A DNA stretch of 64,000 nucleotides from Azorinus chamasolen (GCA_963576725.1 OY755252.1:29964578-30028577), one strand, 5' to 3'; shown: positions 9,600 through 19,948, numbered from the stretch's first letter. Numbers and translations are program-made. Notes: generated from the sequence alone by a model not told the origin.

Positions 9600-10105
9600 A
9601 CCATGGACAATGGTTGTAAACAGGCACAACGCCACGTGGTCACCAACATGGCTCTTTGTATTGATCAACATTTCCCTCAACACGCTTTTATAGACAACAG
9701 TTACACGCCGTGGTTACCCAACTGACCCGTTTGTATCAATATTGCATCCAACACGCCGCCTTAGACAAAGGTGTCACAAAATATTCACCCAACTGATCCG
9801 TTTGTATCAATATTGCCGCCAACACGCCGCCAAAGACAACCGCAGTAGTAACTCAAATGACCTGTTTGTATCACATTTGCCTCAATCGCGCCGCCAGAAA
9901 CAACAGTTACACAAAGTAGTCACCCAACTGACCGTTTGTATCAACATTACCTCCAACACGCCGCCATAGAAAACAGTTACAGAAAGTAGTCACCCAACTG
10001 ACCGTTTGTATCAACATTGCCTCCAACACGCCGCTATAGACAACAGTTACACAAAGTAATCGCCAATTGACCCGTTTGTATCAACATTGCCCCCTAATCA
10101 CCTTG
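9600..10105 (+). repeat. ~70-bp minisatellite
   Basis: The motif GTTTGTATCAACATTGCC recurs about every 70 bp (near 9730, 9801, 9864, 9934, 10004 and 10074), joined to ACACGCCGCCATAGACAAC and AGTAGTCACCCAACTGACC. One unit is 64 bp. Frames read through it only because the array lacks stops in places. Confidence 0.9.
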
Positions 10106-10249
10106 GTAAATCTATACAAATGACTGTAGAACACATGCCCGATAGGAGTATGATATGTACAACGCACATCTATTGTCATCAATGTGTGTCTACCTTATGT
10201 TTTGTTTTGGTTTGATTGGTTTGCATATAGTAATCGCACTGCCCATCCA

Positions 10250-10640
10250 GTCTGTCTGTCAGTCAGTCTATCCCGCATCGTTTGCCAAAGGACCTGGTAC
10301 AAATGCTCACCACCATGAGACGATGTGTCGCGAAAACGAACCAGGTTCCGATCTCTAAGGTCAAGGTCACAATCGGGGGTCAAAAATGGGGACATTTTGT
10401 CGTGTCCGCTCTATAACTCCTACATATATGTATATGAGTGGAATCCAAATTAACCCGGTACAGATGTTCACCACCTTAAGACGATGTGTTGCGAAAAGGA
10501 ACCTGGGTACCGTTTTACTAACGAACTTACGCGAGCGAACGTCTACGAACGAAGGAATTTTTTAGGTTCCTATCTCAAAGGTCAATGTGACAATTGGGGA
10601 TCGAAGGTAAAACAGGGACATTTTGCCGTTTTAAACCCCC
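10250..10640 (+). repeat. Two ~165-bp tandem units, HINE-like
   Basis: GGTACAAATGCTCACCACC (10287) and GGTACAGATGTTCACCACC (10457) begin two copies that also share GACGATGTGT, CAAAGGTCAATGTGACAATtGGGG and GGGACATTTTG. A GTCTGTCTGTCAGTC microsatellite precedes them. The second copy has an insertion of about 55 bp (GCGAGCGAACG). Confidence 0.65.
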
Positions 10641-10832
10641 AGTGTTGGTTTTGCCACTGACCGTTCCAATGCGCTACTCTCTTTGTCATCCTTACTTTTA
10701 TGTTTGCCAGGTGTATTTGTGCTTGTGCGTTTGTTCATGTCTAACATTGTCATCTGGTGTTACTTGTTTCTATCGATGTTTTGATGATGGTTGTGTCTTG
10801 TGTATGGCTTTTCCTGCTTGAATTTACTATTT
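10641..10832 (+). repeat. Dispersed repeat H, diverged copy
   Basis: GTGTTGGTTTTGCCACTGAC ... TTGTGTATGGCTTTTCCTGC; same order of GT-rich blocks as at 13160-13370. Confidence 0.5.
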
Positions 10833-10843
10833 TTTCATAATTA

Positions 10844-11049
10844 CAGTAAAAACCCTCTATAACGGCCATTAAACTACATCAAGTTTTTTTGTGTTAAAGG
10901 AGGGTGGTTGCTTAAAGCAAGGTGAAAGTAAAACAGAACGCTCCTAAAGGAGCGTTCTGTTTTACTTTCACCTTGCTTTATGCAGCCACCTGCCCTAATA
11001 TACCAACTAATTAACACAATTTAGTGGCCGTTATAGACAGGTTTTACTA
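10844..11049 (+). mobile_element. TA-D MITE (family description)
   Basis: TA flanks; left CAGTAAAAACCCTCTATAAC and right GTTATAGACAGGTTTTACT. The core hairpin at about 10905-10992 is nearly perfect over 40-bp arms: GTGGtTGCTTAAAGCAAGG, AAAGTAAAACAGAACG, turn at CGCTCCTAAAGGAGCG. Tc1/mariner or pogo-like ends; related to TA-E by the hairpin and the terminal CAGTAA. Confidence 0.85.
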
Positions 11050-11149
11050 TATATGCAATCGTGGTTTATACTTGGAGTGTATGTGCACTGAATATGGGAA
11101 GAGAGTATCTGTCTTTCCAATCGCCTGTTTGCGTATCCGTTTGCCAGAG

Positions 11150-11375
11150 CCCTTGTTAGTTCGTCTGTTTCGAAGAAATCACGAGCTTTTGTCGTAACTC
11201 CGGCGTCTGCATCGTCGTTGTCGTCGTCGTTGTCGTCGTTGTCCGAAATCTTAACATTGACCATAAACTTCTTCAATTTTTCATTTACAACCTTCATTTT
11301 TGGTATGCATGTTCATCTTGACAATGACGACAGACGAGCGTTGGCACCCGCTTGCGGTGCTCTTATATATTCTCT
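11150..11375 (+). mobile_element. HINE-5 fragment (same family as 39390-39590)
   Basis: Shares with 39390-39590 the blocks CGAAGAAATCACGAGCT, a GTCGTC trinucleotide run, TTCAATTTTTCATTTACAAC and TGGTATGCATGTTCATC. Near the 3' end is the hairpin GCACCCGCTTGCGGTGC followed by CTCTTATA, the position where other tandem-core elements have CTCTTGTT. Confidence 0.6.
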
Positions 11376-11546
11376 CCATTTTCATTTTAATGGAGTGCCT
11401 TTGTGATATAAGGCCGAATTATTTCAGCGGCATCTCATTTAGATCCAAGTTGTTTGCAACTGTACGATACATCACCTTGTAAGTGTCTTCTTAACGATAT
11501 ATTTGTGAAAACAACGCTCATTCATAATTTATTTTATATCTGTTTC

Positions 11547-11778
11547 ACCATTTCCCTAATAAATATTTACGCGTGAATTGATCGCTTCATGAATATTCAG
11601 CAACTAAAATTTTGAATATTGCAAGAGAAATATTTGGCTTCGACAAAAAACTGTATGGTTAGATTGTTTCCATATAAAGAGTATACCCTGATCATATAAC
11701 TCATACAGCATATGTCTTAGTGGGTCTACTCTGTTTGCAATGGCGTGAAACGAATTTATATGAGGGAAAGATTCACCA
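11547..11778 (-). mobile_element. TTAA-B MITE, degenerate
   Basis: TTTCCCTAATAAATATTTAC start, GTGGGTCTACTCTGTTTGCA hairpin arm, ATATGAGGGAAAG end. Confidence 0.6.
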
Positions 11779-11868
11779 ATTAATTCATTGAATCCGTACT
11801 TTCGTAGACCATTAAACATTTCTCAATACTCTATTTCACATTCCCTCTATCCCACTTTCAACATCTCT

Positions 11869-12119
11869 TTAATCCTTCACTTGCTGTTCACGTCAATATA
11901 CATACCTGTAAATAGTGAAGACCCAGATGAGACAGCTCCAGCAGGAGCTGTCTCATCTAGGGTCTGCACTATTTACAAATTAATTGTGCAACCAGTGCAC
12001 TCCACAGCAGTGATTGCACAGAGAAATAATTGTAGACGGTGAAGATATATGTAACTATACAACAGGACATGGGTAAAGAAGAAGAAATGTATTTTAAAAT
12101 TCAGCAAGAGAAGAGTTAA
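11869..12119 (+). mobile_element. TTAA-C MITE (family description)
   Basis: TTAA ends. Left terminus TCCTTCACTTGCTGTTCACG (consensus CCCTTCGCTTGC), right terminus TTCAGCAAGAGAAGAG. Hairpin at about 11914-11980: GTAAATAGTGAAGACCCAG, apex AGCTCCAGCAGGAGCT, GGGTCTGCACTATTTAC. The right part has CCAGTGCACTCCACAGCAGT and CATGGGTAAAGAAG. 251 bp, non-coding. Confidence 0.9.
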
Positions 12120-12229
12120 TCTTACGGTTTAGTAGTAAACAGTTCATCAGAACATATATCCCTGCGGCGTATTCTCCTGTGAACCATTAGTCTGCTGTAA
12201 AAATGATGTCTCCTTAATCTCCGATCTAT

Positions 12230-12397
12230 CAATAATTACAATTTTCACTTATTTTTTATTCGTTCAGCCTTTCGAGAAACTATTGACCGGGTGTCAAACA
12301 ACTTCGATCCTATAACTAGGCGTCTTGTCTATATTCAAACTGGTTGCAGATGTCAGTAATTATGTCGAGCTTAACAGGCAAAGGGTTAACACTATTA
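12230..12397 (-). mobile_element. TTAA-I element, degenerate
   Basis: GTGTCAAACAACTTCGATCC, TATTCAAACTGGTTGCAGA and the end GGCAAAGGGTTAA. Confidence 0.5.
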
Positions 12398-12679
12398 TCA
12401 TTTGTAACGGTTATTTGTTACCTGTTGTTATTTCTACGAACGTGTATTGTTCGATTTGATTTATTCATGCAAATGTATGTATAATTGTGTATTAGTGAGT
12501 TCTCGAACTGTTGCCTTATTTTAAAAAAAATATTTTGAAGTGTTTAATGCTGTCTACGAATGTGGACCCTGGTTATATTAAATAATACAAGTTAAAAAAG
12601 ACTGAAAGGTTTGAACTCCATTTTTGGACGCACATGTCTGCAAATTTTATACACTTTGAAAAATCCGAACATGTATCAA
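12398..12679. other. No gene seen
   Basis: AT-rich spacer, nothing assignable. Confidence 0.4.
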
Positions 12680-12880
12680 TAGAACTAGTCGCCCCGTACT
12701 TCATTCTCAGTGTTGTTATATTTTCTGGTCCTTCGGGATCATTAGTTTTTATGTTATATTTTTTAAAATTGAATACTGCTTAAGCCGATGCTAGGGGGCT
12801 TGGGTTCTCATGAACAGACTCAATAAAACCGAGTCTGCAGTTTTCTCCTTTTACATTTTTACTTTTGCTTTTGAAGAATA
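12680..12880 (+). repeat. Dispersed repeat G (family description)
   Basis: GTCGCCCCGTACTTCATTCT, GGTCCTTCGGGATCATTAG, GAATACTGCTTAAGCC, then ACAGACTCAATAAAACCGAG. The last block can form a small hairpin (GACTC/GAGTC) around AATAAA. Other copies are at 15075-15480 and 62028-62280; the last lies inside another element, so G is mobile. It may be the 3' part of a retroelement. Confidence 0.65.
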
Positions 12881-12909
12881 TAGTTATCAACGCTTCCCTA
12901 ACATGTACT

Positions 12910-13032
12910 CAATCTATACGCCTCTTAACGCCTTAGTAAACAAAATAGACCCAGAAAACAAAATAGACCAAGATCAGATATTCACACAGGGACCATCAGA
13001 TCAGGGTATGTTGCGGTTACCTATAAAACAAT
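12910..13032 (+). mobile_element. TTAA-B remnant
   Basis: ACGCCTTAGTAAACAAAATAG and GGACCATCAGATCAGGG; hairpin mostly lost, with a small internal duplication of AACAAAATAGACC. Confidence 0.5.
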
Positions 13033-13159
13033 AAACATCTGATTCTACATTTTCCACCATAGTTAAAAATCCCCATGTTCATATACATGCACCATTATAA
13101 AATGCATCTAATCTATATCCCCGATGTCAGTATTTCTTGCATGTGCGGATGACCATTTA

Positions 13160-13370
13160 ATATGGTTCGGTTGTACTTTCTTCGGGAGAATTTGTGTCAG
13201 CACTGTTCTTCCCACTATTGTTTATTTGTTATGTCTTTGTGTGTCTCTTTGTGTCTTTTGATATGCATGTACATTTGTTGTTTTTGTCGTGGTGCTGTTC
13301 GGGTGGTTGTGTGTTTTGTATGTGGTATTTCCTGCATGACTCGTACATGTACTTCTGCCAGTGGGGGAGC
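13160..13370 (+). repeat. Dispersed repeat H
   Basis: CTTCCCACTATTGTTTATTT, GTGTGTCTCTTTGTGTC, GGTATTTCCTGCATGACTC. Inverted relative to 2530-2800. Frames in it are not supported as genes. Confidence 0.6.
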
Positions 13371-13390
13371 AAGACTAGAAAAGTCCGAGT

Positions 13391-13963
13391 ATATTGCAGT
13401 AAGTTTCCTACAAGGCCGAAGAAAGACCTTATAAGTTTCTTTGTTGCAGTTCTCTCTGTCACATTTACAAGTCCAGGATTGGCGTCACCGACGATACATC
13501 CAATACTTGGTTGCTGTTTCGTCAACTTTTATTGTGTCAGACTGGGCAATGTGGGTTTCATGCGAGCGAATAATGCTGCAGTCGTCACGAGTCTAAAATC
13601 GAAAAGATCATTTGGAGTTTGTTTGACAGGCTTTCTTCTTCCATCTGTAAGATAAATAAAGGGATTATTTGCCAATAACCATTGGACATGTCCTGCTTTG
13701 CAACACCTGTTTGCGTCGTCTTTCGTTTTGACTATGATTGAAGGTAAACGATATGGACTCTCCGAATGTTGAACGAAACCCTCCTCAAACATCCTGGGAA
13801 GTTCGTCCTTCATGTTTTTCCTAAAGCATAAGGCAGGCAATACTGCACCTCTCCAACATGTTTGTATCTGACAGTGGTTATCAAGCACGTCAGAGAGTCT
13901 ATGTGTATCTCTCAACTCTAATCCCGTATTCAGAAAGCATCCAGATATCTGGATCACAGTCAT
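13391..13963 (-). pseudogene. Broken Ty3-like retrotransposon pol fragment
   Basis: On the minus strand the frame 13963-13529 contains KDELPRMFEEGFVQ followed by SPYRLPSIIVKTKD, which resembles the start of a Ty3-class reverse transcriptase (an EI..ML..G.I..S.SPY.SP..LV.KKD pattern). Further downstream, in another frame near 13430-13470, is TKKLIRSFFGLVGN, resembling the segment between reverse transcriptase and RNase H (KK.VRSFLGL.GYY). The catalytic YxDD box is not seen, frames are shifted, and no gag, protease, integrase or LTRs are evident. A dead relic; the family call rests on motif likeness only. Confidence 0.6.
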
Positions 13964-14054
13964 GTTTAAATGTTTAAGTCTCTATATTTTGTTCGGAGTC
14001 TTCATCAGACTACCCCATTCGAATCCCGACCTGGACATTTGGATTTTTCATGTA

Positions 14055-14245
14055 AGGTAGTCTTCTAGTTAGCTTGTGGTAGGTCGATTATTCTACTCGA
14101 GTGGGTATTTTCTGTGCTATGAACAATGCAATATGTTCCATGCGCGGAAAAAACTGGTGATGTCTGTAATTAGCTGTACGTTATGATATGAGTGAAATTT
14201 TGTTAAAATGATGTGAATCCCTAATACAAACAAACGAAGCACCAG
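14055..14245 (+). mobile_element. SINE-like dispersed repeat L
   Basis: Shares with 24305-24490: GGTAGGTCG-like start, ACAATGCAATaTrTT, CATGCGCGGAAAAA, ATGAGTGAAATTTTGTTAAAA, and the tail AATACAAACAAACGAA. An ACAAA-type tail after a GAGTGAAAT..TTAAAA block is typical of molluscan SINE 3' ends. Confidence 0.55.
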
Positions 14246-14629
14246 ACTACACGTACACGGTCGGTCGGAATTTGTTATCTCGAATTCGTCCGAAAACTGC
14301 AACACTAAATGAGAGTACGCCTCAAAAATCACTTGACAACCTTAATTCTTTGGTAACGGCCATCTCTTTTGCCCTGTCGAAACGGTGTAACGTTCGTCTA
14401 CATAATTTATGATATGTTTCATGTCAAAAGTTATTTACTGTTTTCTTGGAACTATGGAGTTGTCTGGTTATGGTCTGTTCTGTATACTTATGGGAGAATA
14501 AAGACATAATTCTTTGTCTACACCAATGATTTCCCTTGAGATATTTACATTTAAAAGTATTTGAGATAAAGTTGTTTCCATAGGATATTTTGATTTGTTT
14601 ATCTTACAATTTAATATCATTTAGAAATA
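14246..14629. other. No gene seen
   Basis: AT-rich. AGAATAAAGACA at 14497 could be a relic polyadenylation signal; no gene supports it. Confidence 0.4.
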
Positions 14630-14807
14630 GGGTCCATGCTTATAAAGTTTTTTAGTTGAGTCTGAGTTCGTTCTCAAGTTTTTGATTGGTCAGATTTGAG
14701 TTCTCAAGATTTCGATTGGTCAGATTTGAGCCAAAGGCTCAAATCGGACCAATCAAAAACTTGAGAACGAACTCAGACTCAACTAAAAGTTTTATAAGCA
14801 TGGACCC
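14630..14807. repeat. Long foldback with a 30-bp duplication in one arm
   Basis: The left arm starts GGGTCCATGCTTATAAA and the right arm ends TTTATAAGCATGGACCC. The arms pair over about 70 bp (GAGTCTGAGTTCGTTCTC with GAGAACGAACTCAGACTC). The 30 bp at 14671-14700 recur at 14701-14730, so one arm has an extra copy. The turn is GAGCCAAAGGCTC. Confidence 0.9.
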
Positions 14808-15074
14808 AGGTCAGTAACATTATTAGTGAAAGTGGTAAATCATTGATAAATGGGAGGAAAGTGATATGACTTAAATTTGACCGGGTCCCCCACATGAGAC
14901 CACCTTACAACAGACCTTTTGAACATCACCGTCTCTTTTCAGTCTGCCAAGTGTGAATCGAGTTAACTTAGAAAATAGTAAGTTAGATAGTATAAAGTTT
15001 ATTTACTGAGAAGCATACTTGTTCTACATTGTCAAATGTTTTTTCTTAATTCAAGAAGAATAAACTTGCGGCAA
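14808..15074. other. No gene seen
   Basis: Unassigned spacer. Confidence 0.4.
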
Positions 15075-15480
15075 GAAAAAGTCGCCCCGTATTTCATTAT
15101 CAGTGCTGTTATATTTTATGGCCCTTTGGGAGCATTAGTTTTGATGTATATAGTTTTGAAAGTAGAATACCGCTTCTTAAGTCGGTGCTTCTACTTTCAG
15201 AACTTATGTTCTTCACAACAGCAGGTGTTAAGTGATTGTGTGGCGGCCGTAAAAAGTCGGGCCCGTACTTCATTCTCAGTATTGTTATATTTTCTGGTCC
15301 TTCAGGATCATTAGTTTAGATGTAATTAGTTTTGAAATTTGAATACCGCTTAAGTCGGTGCTAGGGGAGTGAGTAGTTTTGCACTTTTCATAACTTCTCA
15401 TGAACAGACTCAATAAAACCGAGTCTGCAATTTTCTCTTTTGCATTGCTGTTTTTGGTTTCGAAGGACCCCCTACTTTCA
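15075..15480 (+). repeat. Dispersed repeat G, two copies in tandem
   Basis: A partial copy (15080-15200: GTCGCCCCGTATTTCATTAT) is followed by a fuller one from TGTGGCGGCCGTAAAAAGTC (15238) to ACAGACTCAATAAAACCGAG and TTTTCTCTTTTGCATTGC. A TACTTTCAGAA segment follows each. Confidence 0.65.
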
Positions 15481-16079
15481 GAATTTGGATACATGCCCAT
15501 TGCATAGTCAGATATTTACCATACTAATAAGTGCAGTTTCACGTGAATGGCTTCCGTCAAAAAGTAAATAGTAAGTCTTTAATTTCAATGTAAGAATCGT
15601 GAATTAGATTTTCAATAGACCTTGATGACACATCACCCCGTTAATATATGCTATGTTAAAGCTTAATTCTATAGCTTTTTCCATTTGCTAAGAATATCCT
15701 ATTTCTTATATAATAAACGTATTTAGTGGAACTATTTATGCAACGGTTTTGGATCAATATTGTCAGTTTTAGAAATAACAAGATTTTCTAGGTAAACTGT
15801 TGTTTTTTCTTGCTTGATTTCGATTAGTTTTGTGTTTTCCAAACTTCTTTTAATTGACAATGGGAATAACCCTCTATTGGCTCTTTAAGTTCTACAGCGA
15901 CAATGAAATCTTTGATGAATCCCTCATACATTTCCTTACTATCATCGTCAAGGTCAGTATTCTTCTTTTTGAGTTTTTTCCTAGCTCCCACTTATTTTAA
16001 TGATTTCCACGTATTTCCAGATGTTTTTGTTGTTTCATAATATTCACAATTCCACTGTTGTTGTGGTTTTTGTTTTTGT
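15481..16079. other. No gene seen
   Basis: AT-rich sequence without recognised repeats or coding potential. Confidence 0.4.
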
Positions 16080-16760
16080 TTTCATATTAATCGTTATACC
16101 CCCACGTCTGAAAATGGGGAAAGCTGTGGATATATTTTATCATTGTCAATCAGTCCGTCCGTCCGTCACTGTTTGCCTGTTTTGCATAACTCAATCCAAA
16201 TGCAATAATCTTTATAGGTGATAGATTTGATATATTGCACTTGTGGCATTGGCTATGGTGTGCAACCAGTTTGTTTGTTTATCTTTTCGTTCTTTCTTCA
16301 TTTTTGTTCTATCATTAGGTTAATTCTTTCATTTGTTCCACTTGTGGATATATTTTATCATTGTCTATCAGTATGTCCGTTACAGCTTGTCTGTATTGCA
16401 TATTTCATTCTAAACACTTAATCTTTATAGGTATTAGATTAACCCTTTCCTTCATGAATACAAACGTGATTTCACGCATTTACAAACAGAGTAGACCCAG
16501 ATCAGACGGCTCCTATAGGAGCCGTCTGCTCAGGGTCTGCTCTGTTTGCTCATGGAATTTATTAGATCTTTTTCTTTACTTTCTAAAATGGCTACAGTGT
16601 TCCACCTTCCATATTTCATTATAACTATGTTGTCCATGAATATTTCATGAGGTATTGAAATTTGGAATAAACATAGAACAGGGGAAGGTTTAAACATATT
16701 GCACCTGGGGCAACGGCTAATTATGGTGTGCAATCATACATCAGTCTAAGAGTTGTTTGT
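16080..16760 (+). repeat. HINE-like array, two units, split by a MITE
   Basis: CCCCCACGTCTGAAAATGGGG forms a small hairpin at the start, then GGATATATTTTATCATTGTC, a GTCCGTCCGTCC run, and ATCTTTATAGGTGATAGATT. A second unit starts at 16347 (GTGGATATATTTTATC). The second unit is interrupted at 16439-16693 by a TTAA-B2 element and resumes with ATATTGCACCTGGGGCAAC. Confidence 0.7.
16439..16693 (+). mobile_element. TTAA-B2 MITE with a related empty site nearby
   Basis: TTAA at both ends, CCCTTTCCTTCATGAATAC, hairpin at about 16484-16551 with apex GGCTCCTATAGGAGCC, ATAAACATAGAACAGGGG end. The host repeat also exists unfilled at 16213-16270, where AGATTTGATATATTGCAC stands where this copy has AGATTTAA-element-TTAAACATATTGCAC. 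Confidence 0.92.
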
Positions 16761-17066
16761 TTATTTGTTTATCTATTCGATATGTCTTCGGGTTTTTTTA
16801 TTCATTATGTTAGTTCTTTACCTTTTCCACTTTTATTTTTTATTGATTCGTTTATTTATTTGTTATGTATTTATTTATCATTCGTTCTCTATCTCAATGA
16901 AAATGCTATCGAAGATCAAAAGATTCAATTAAAACAGTAATACTTCTAAGTTACGGACAAGCTAAATACCCTCCATTCGTGTAATATATGTACTGGAAAC
17001 TAAAAATATGAGTGTGGTACTCAGTGAAATTATGGTACAAAATTTGTCCCGCATGAATATTTTATA
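16761..17066. other. No gene seen
   Basis: T-rich spacer. The 70-codon frame at 16728-16940 is low-complexity hydrophobic read-through. Confidence 0.4.
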
Positions 17067-17542
17067 TTATTACCAGTCAGAGTAAATCCTTGGAATTTGA
17101 TTGGTCAGTTTGCCAAAAACTGCCGGGGTGTACAGTACCGTATTCAGTGGCTTCCGCGGAGAATACAGAATTATTCAAATTTGACGCGTGACGTCATTCG
17201 TTTTGTTTTTATTTTTAGCGTCGATTCGAAATTTCATATCGTCCTTACTCCAATAATTCTGGATGGATTACGACCAAATACTCGATAATAAACGTAAAAT
17301 ACTGTACCTCATACGTTCCTCAATTAAACACTATCAACTAATCAGTATAACGTGTTACCGTTAATGTTTACAAGTGAAGTTTCAATTCCTCTTTCGAAAT
17401 TGCTCTGAGACGACGTCATATTTGCTCTGTGATGACGTCATGTTTTCTTTGTCATGTCGTCATACAATTAGAGATCTAATGTCAGCAAAATAAGAGTTGT
17501 TCGTTTCTTAATTAGGTAAATCGGATCTCTGACTGGTAATAA
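17067..17542. mobile_element. TIR element, 16-bp perfect inverted ends
   Basis: TTATTACCAGTCAGAG (17067-17082) is the exact reverse complement of 17527-17542. 476 bp. The inside has CAAATTTGACGCGTGACGTC and two further GACGTCAT motifs. Family unknown. No transposase-like frame. Confidence 0.7.
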
Positions 17543-17546
17543 ATTC

Positions 17547-17684
17547 GTTACACGGTAATTTGGCAGGGTGTACGGGCTGGTATGACCGGGTTAGACCACG
17601 TATTTCCTTCGGCTAACGCCTCAGGAAATACGGGATCTAACCCGGTCATACCAGCCCGTACACCCTGCCAAATAACCGTGTAAC
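17547..17684. repeat. Long near-perfect foldback
   Basis: The left arm GTTACACGGTAATTTGGCAG and continuing GGTGTACGGGCTGGTATGAC pairs with the right arm up to CCGTGTAAC. About 58 bp per arm with few mismatches; the loop is about 16 bp (TTCGGCTAACGCCTCA). It is GC-richer than its surroundings and directly abuts the TIR element at 17067-17542. Confidence 0.9.
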
Positions 17685-17989
17685 TAATAGTATTAAGACA
17701 ATGATTTATCTTAGCCCATGTTCCAAAATTTCCAGACTAGAATTGTCTCCCTTCAGAAGACGCGTCCCTCGCCATTTGCATTTTTGGGTAGGACGGAGAA
17801 CGAAAGTACATGGTAATTGCATCACACTGTGCATCTTCCAACAATTTCATACAGGATCTAATGTTTAATAATATTTCTTATCTATTAGCTACTTTTTATT
17901 GCTTTAAGATCGTCAACTAAATGCGGATTGAAGTCCGACATTGTCGAACTTCCGAAAAGTCACGATGAAATGCTTTTACGGATGGTCCT

Positions 17990-18435
17990 AGTCCCGGATG
18001 AATAATTTGTGCAGTCCTTTGAAACTCCTTTCTGTCAGAAATCATGTCTTTCGTATGGACATTTCTGGAAATACCAAGGAAGCATGTGATACTAGATTAG
18101 TTTTAATGACTTGCTACATTACGACTAGCAGAAACGGTGGTGATGTGGAACAGCCTACCAGCGGACGCAGTCCTTCAGCCTGATCTGGAGGGGTTCCGTA
18201 ACATTCTCGCCCCTCCCTCATTTCAAACTTCCCCTGAGGCCTGGGATCAGTGTTTTAGCTTCTTTGTTTTTCACCTATTTTAAAACCAGTCTCACTTTAT
18301 TTCTTCTCTCTGTCCTTCTTTGAAGTCTTCCTTTCACAACTTTTATTTTCTTTTAATCTGCATGACGCACAAACCCCTTATGCTGATAATACATGACAAT
18401 TGGAGTCTGGCATTATAGATAGATAGATATCTCGC
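17990..18435 (+). pseudogene. 5'-truncated LINE, C-terminal end and 3' UTR
   Basis: The frame from 18137 to the stop at 18281-18283 reads VVM then WNSLPADAVLQPDLEGFRN, the pattern seen at the C-terminus of CR1/L2/Jockey-type LINE proteins (a WN.LP..V motif near the end). A T-rich 3' UTR and a TAGATAGATAGATA tail at 18417-18431 follow, as expected for such LINEs. Upstream the frame decays (GNTKEACDTRL in another frame). No endonuclease or RT core. Confidence 0.65.
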
Positions 18436-18464
18436 AATGTACAACTTGGGAATAGCATTTAGAT

Positions 18465-18578
18465 AATGACAGCACGACTATAAAGTAGCTAGATTAGGCT
18501 TTCATCAGACAACTCCAGAAGGATCTACTCTGTTTGCATTAAACAAAAAGTGTTTCTGTGGGGTAATGGGTAAAATGA
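18465..18578. mobile_element. TTAA-B remnant
   Basis: TCATCAGACAACTCCAGAAG and GGATCTACTCTGTTTGC; half a hairpin. Confidence 0.5.
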
Positions 18579-18884
18579 AACAGCAAAACATGTCAATGAG
18601 AGACATTTCCTAATATACATTTAAAGAGTGCTGGTGTTTCAGTAAACTTAAAGGGTAATAAAAGCAATAAATAGCAAATGTTTTTGATGTTTACCCAACT
18701 TTTGCTGAAAAGGCAAATAGCACTAAAAATATTTCTCATGAAGGTTATTATTACATGATTCATTTAGCAAAACATTTGCAAAATGGTATATGTTTGTGTG
18801 ATTTATATGTGAGAAAAGTGTAACAGTTTGTCCCCAGTGTTGTTGACGCATACTTTTTTCTGGCATCTACAATAGTTTGTTAAA

Positions 18885-19040
18885 AAGTTCATTCCCAATG
18901 TAAAATAGTCAAACTTCTTTCCCAATTTAGTCTCTTCGAGGCGATTCTAAACAGTGGCCACACCATAGGGTTTGGTGGAGAAATAAAGGAATTGAGTATT
19001 ATTCTTGAAAATGTTTTAATTTATGCATCTTATCTAGGGT
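18885..19040 (+). mobile_element. F element, right half
   Basis: TCTCTTCGAGGCGATTCTAA, CACCATAGGGTTTGGTGGAG, AAATGTTTTAATTTATGCAT and CTTATCTAGGGTTACC; the left terminus and left hairpin arm are missing. Confidence 0.65.
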
Positions 19041-19440
19041 TACCAGTCATTTTGCTCCCCTGGATGTTTCGCTCCCACAGCATGTATGCATGCAGTACAT
19101 TGTATATTTGACATATATGCATAACTTTCGGGGTACAGACACTAAAATATAAAGATTTTATAACGATTTACATATCCACATATGAGTAGCAGGCTAAAGG
19201 ATCCCCTGGATGGAATTGAAGCAAACGAAATGGGGACAAAGTTTTAAATGGAAACATTTTGTCTAAAACTAAATCCCTAATGTAAATTTGAGCTAGCTAG
19301 AAAGTTTGAAGAATAAAGATTTACATATATCTAATTTATGTCAATTCTAAAGACAAAGTGGAATCACGGGGTGATAACCTTAATTAGCTCCCGTATATTA
19401 AACACCATTAAACAGGGGGCACTGTTTAGCAGTGTTTGTT
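19041..19440. other. No gene seen
   Basis: AT-rich spacer. Confidence 0.4.
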
Positions 19441-19948
19441 TTAAAGAGGAAGTCCCTACAATGAATGCAAATTTTTAATACTATCATAAAACTTGGTATT
19501 TGTTATGCTCTATCATTATTATGAAGGTTCCCAATTTGAACTTATATTGAAAAATGCCCCTGTGATACAAATAAACGGATTTCATTAATACTGATGATTT
19601 ATGTTCTACAACACAATATTATCGGCCTTTTCCGTTAAATTCTTCCGCGTTTTGCCGATGATCACCCGATCCCTCCATTGTTTACTTAATAAAGCTTTCT
19701 CGGAAGTGGTCGGAGAATCGCGAATAGGGCGAACAGTTACGAAACTAAAACCCAACCCGAATAAAACTGAAACATCGGGGAGTAAAACCGGGATCGGCAA
19801 TATCAAACACATGGATGTTTTGTCGTTATAAACGGTAATTGGATGGGGCTTTTTGCAATACACTACTTTTCAGCATATAAACAAATGAGTTTTGTACATT
19901 TTAAGTGTTTATGAAACGCGCCAAATGTAGCCCTGACATCCCCTTTAA
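19441..19948. mobile_element. Possible TTAA-flanked element with AAAGrGGA ends
   Basis: TTAAAGAGGAAGTCCCTAC at the left and TAGCCCTGACATCCCCTTTAA at the right are imperfect inverted repeats bounded by TTAA. 508 bp. The interior has a GC-richer part (19630-19800) with overlapping short frames on both strands that match nothing I know. Confidence 0.45.

Noticed and set aside
9489..9969. Overlapping His/Gln-rich frames
   Set aside because: They are the 70-bp minisatellite read in several frames.
13194..13655. 153-codon + strand frame
   Set aside because: It spans dispersed repeat H and the antisense of the Ty3-like relic.
14020..14045. B-box-like ATTCGAATCCCGACC
   Set aside because: No A box at the right distance on the same strand, so no tRNA or SINE head can be supported.
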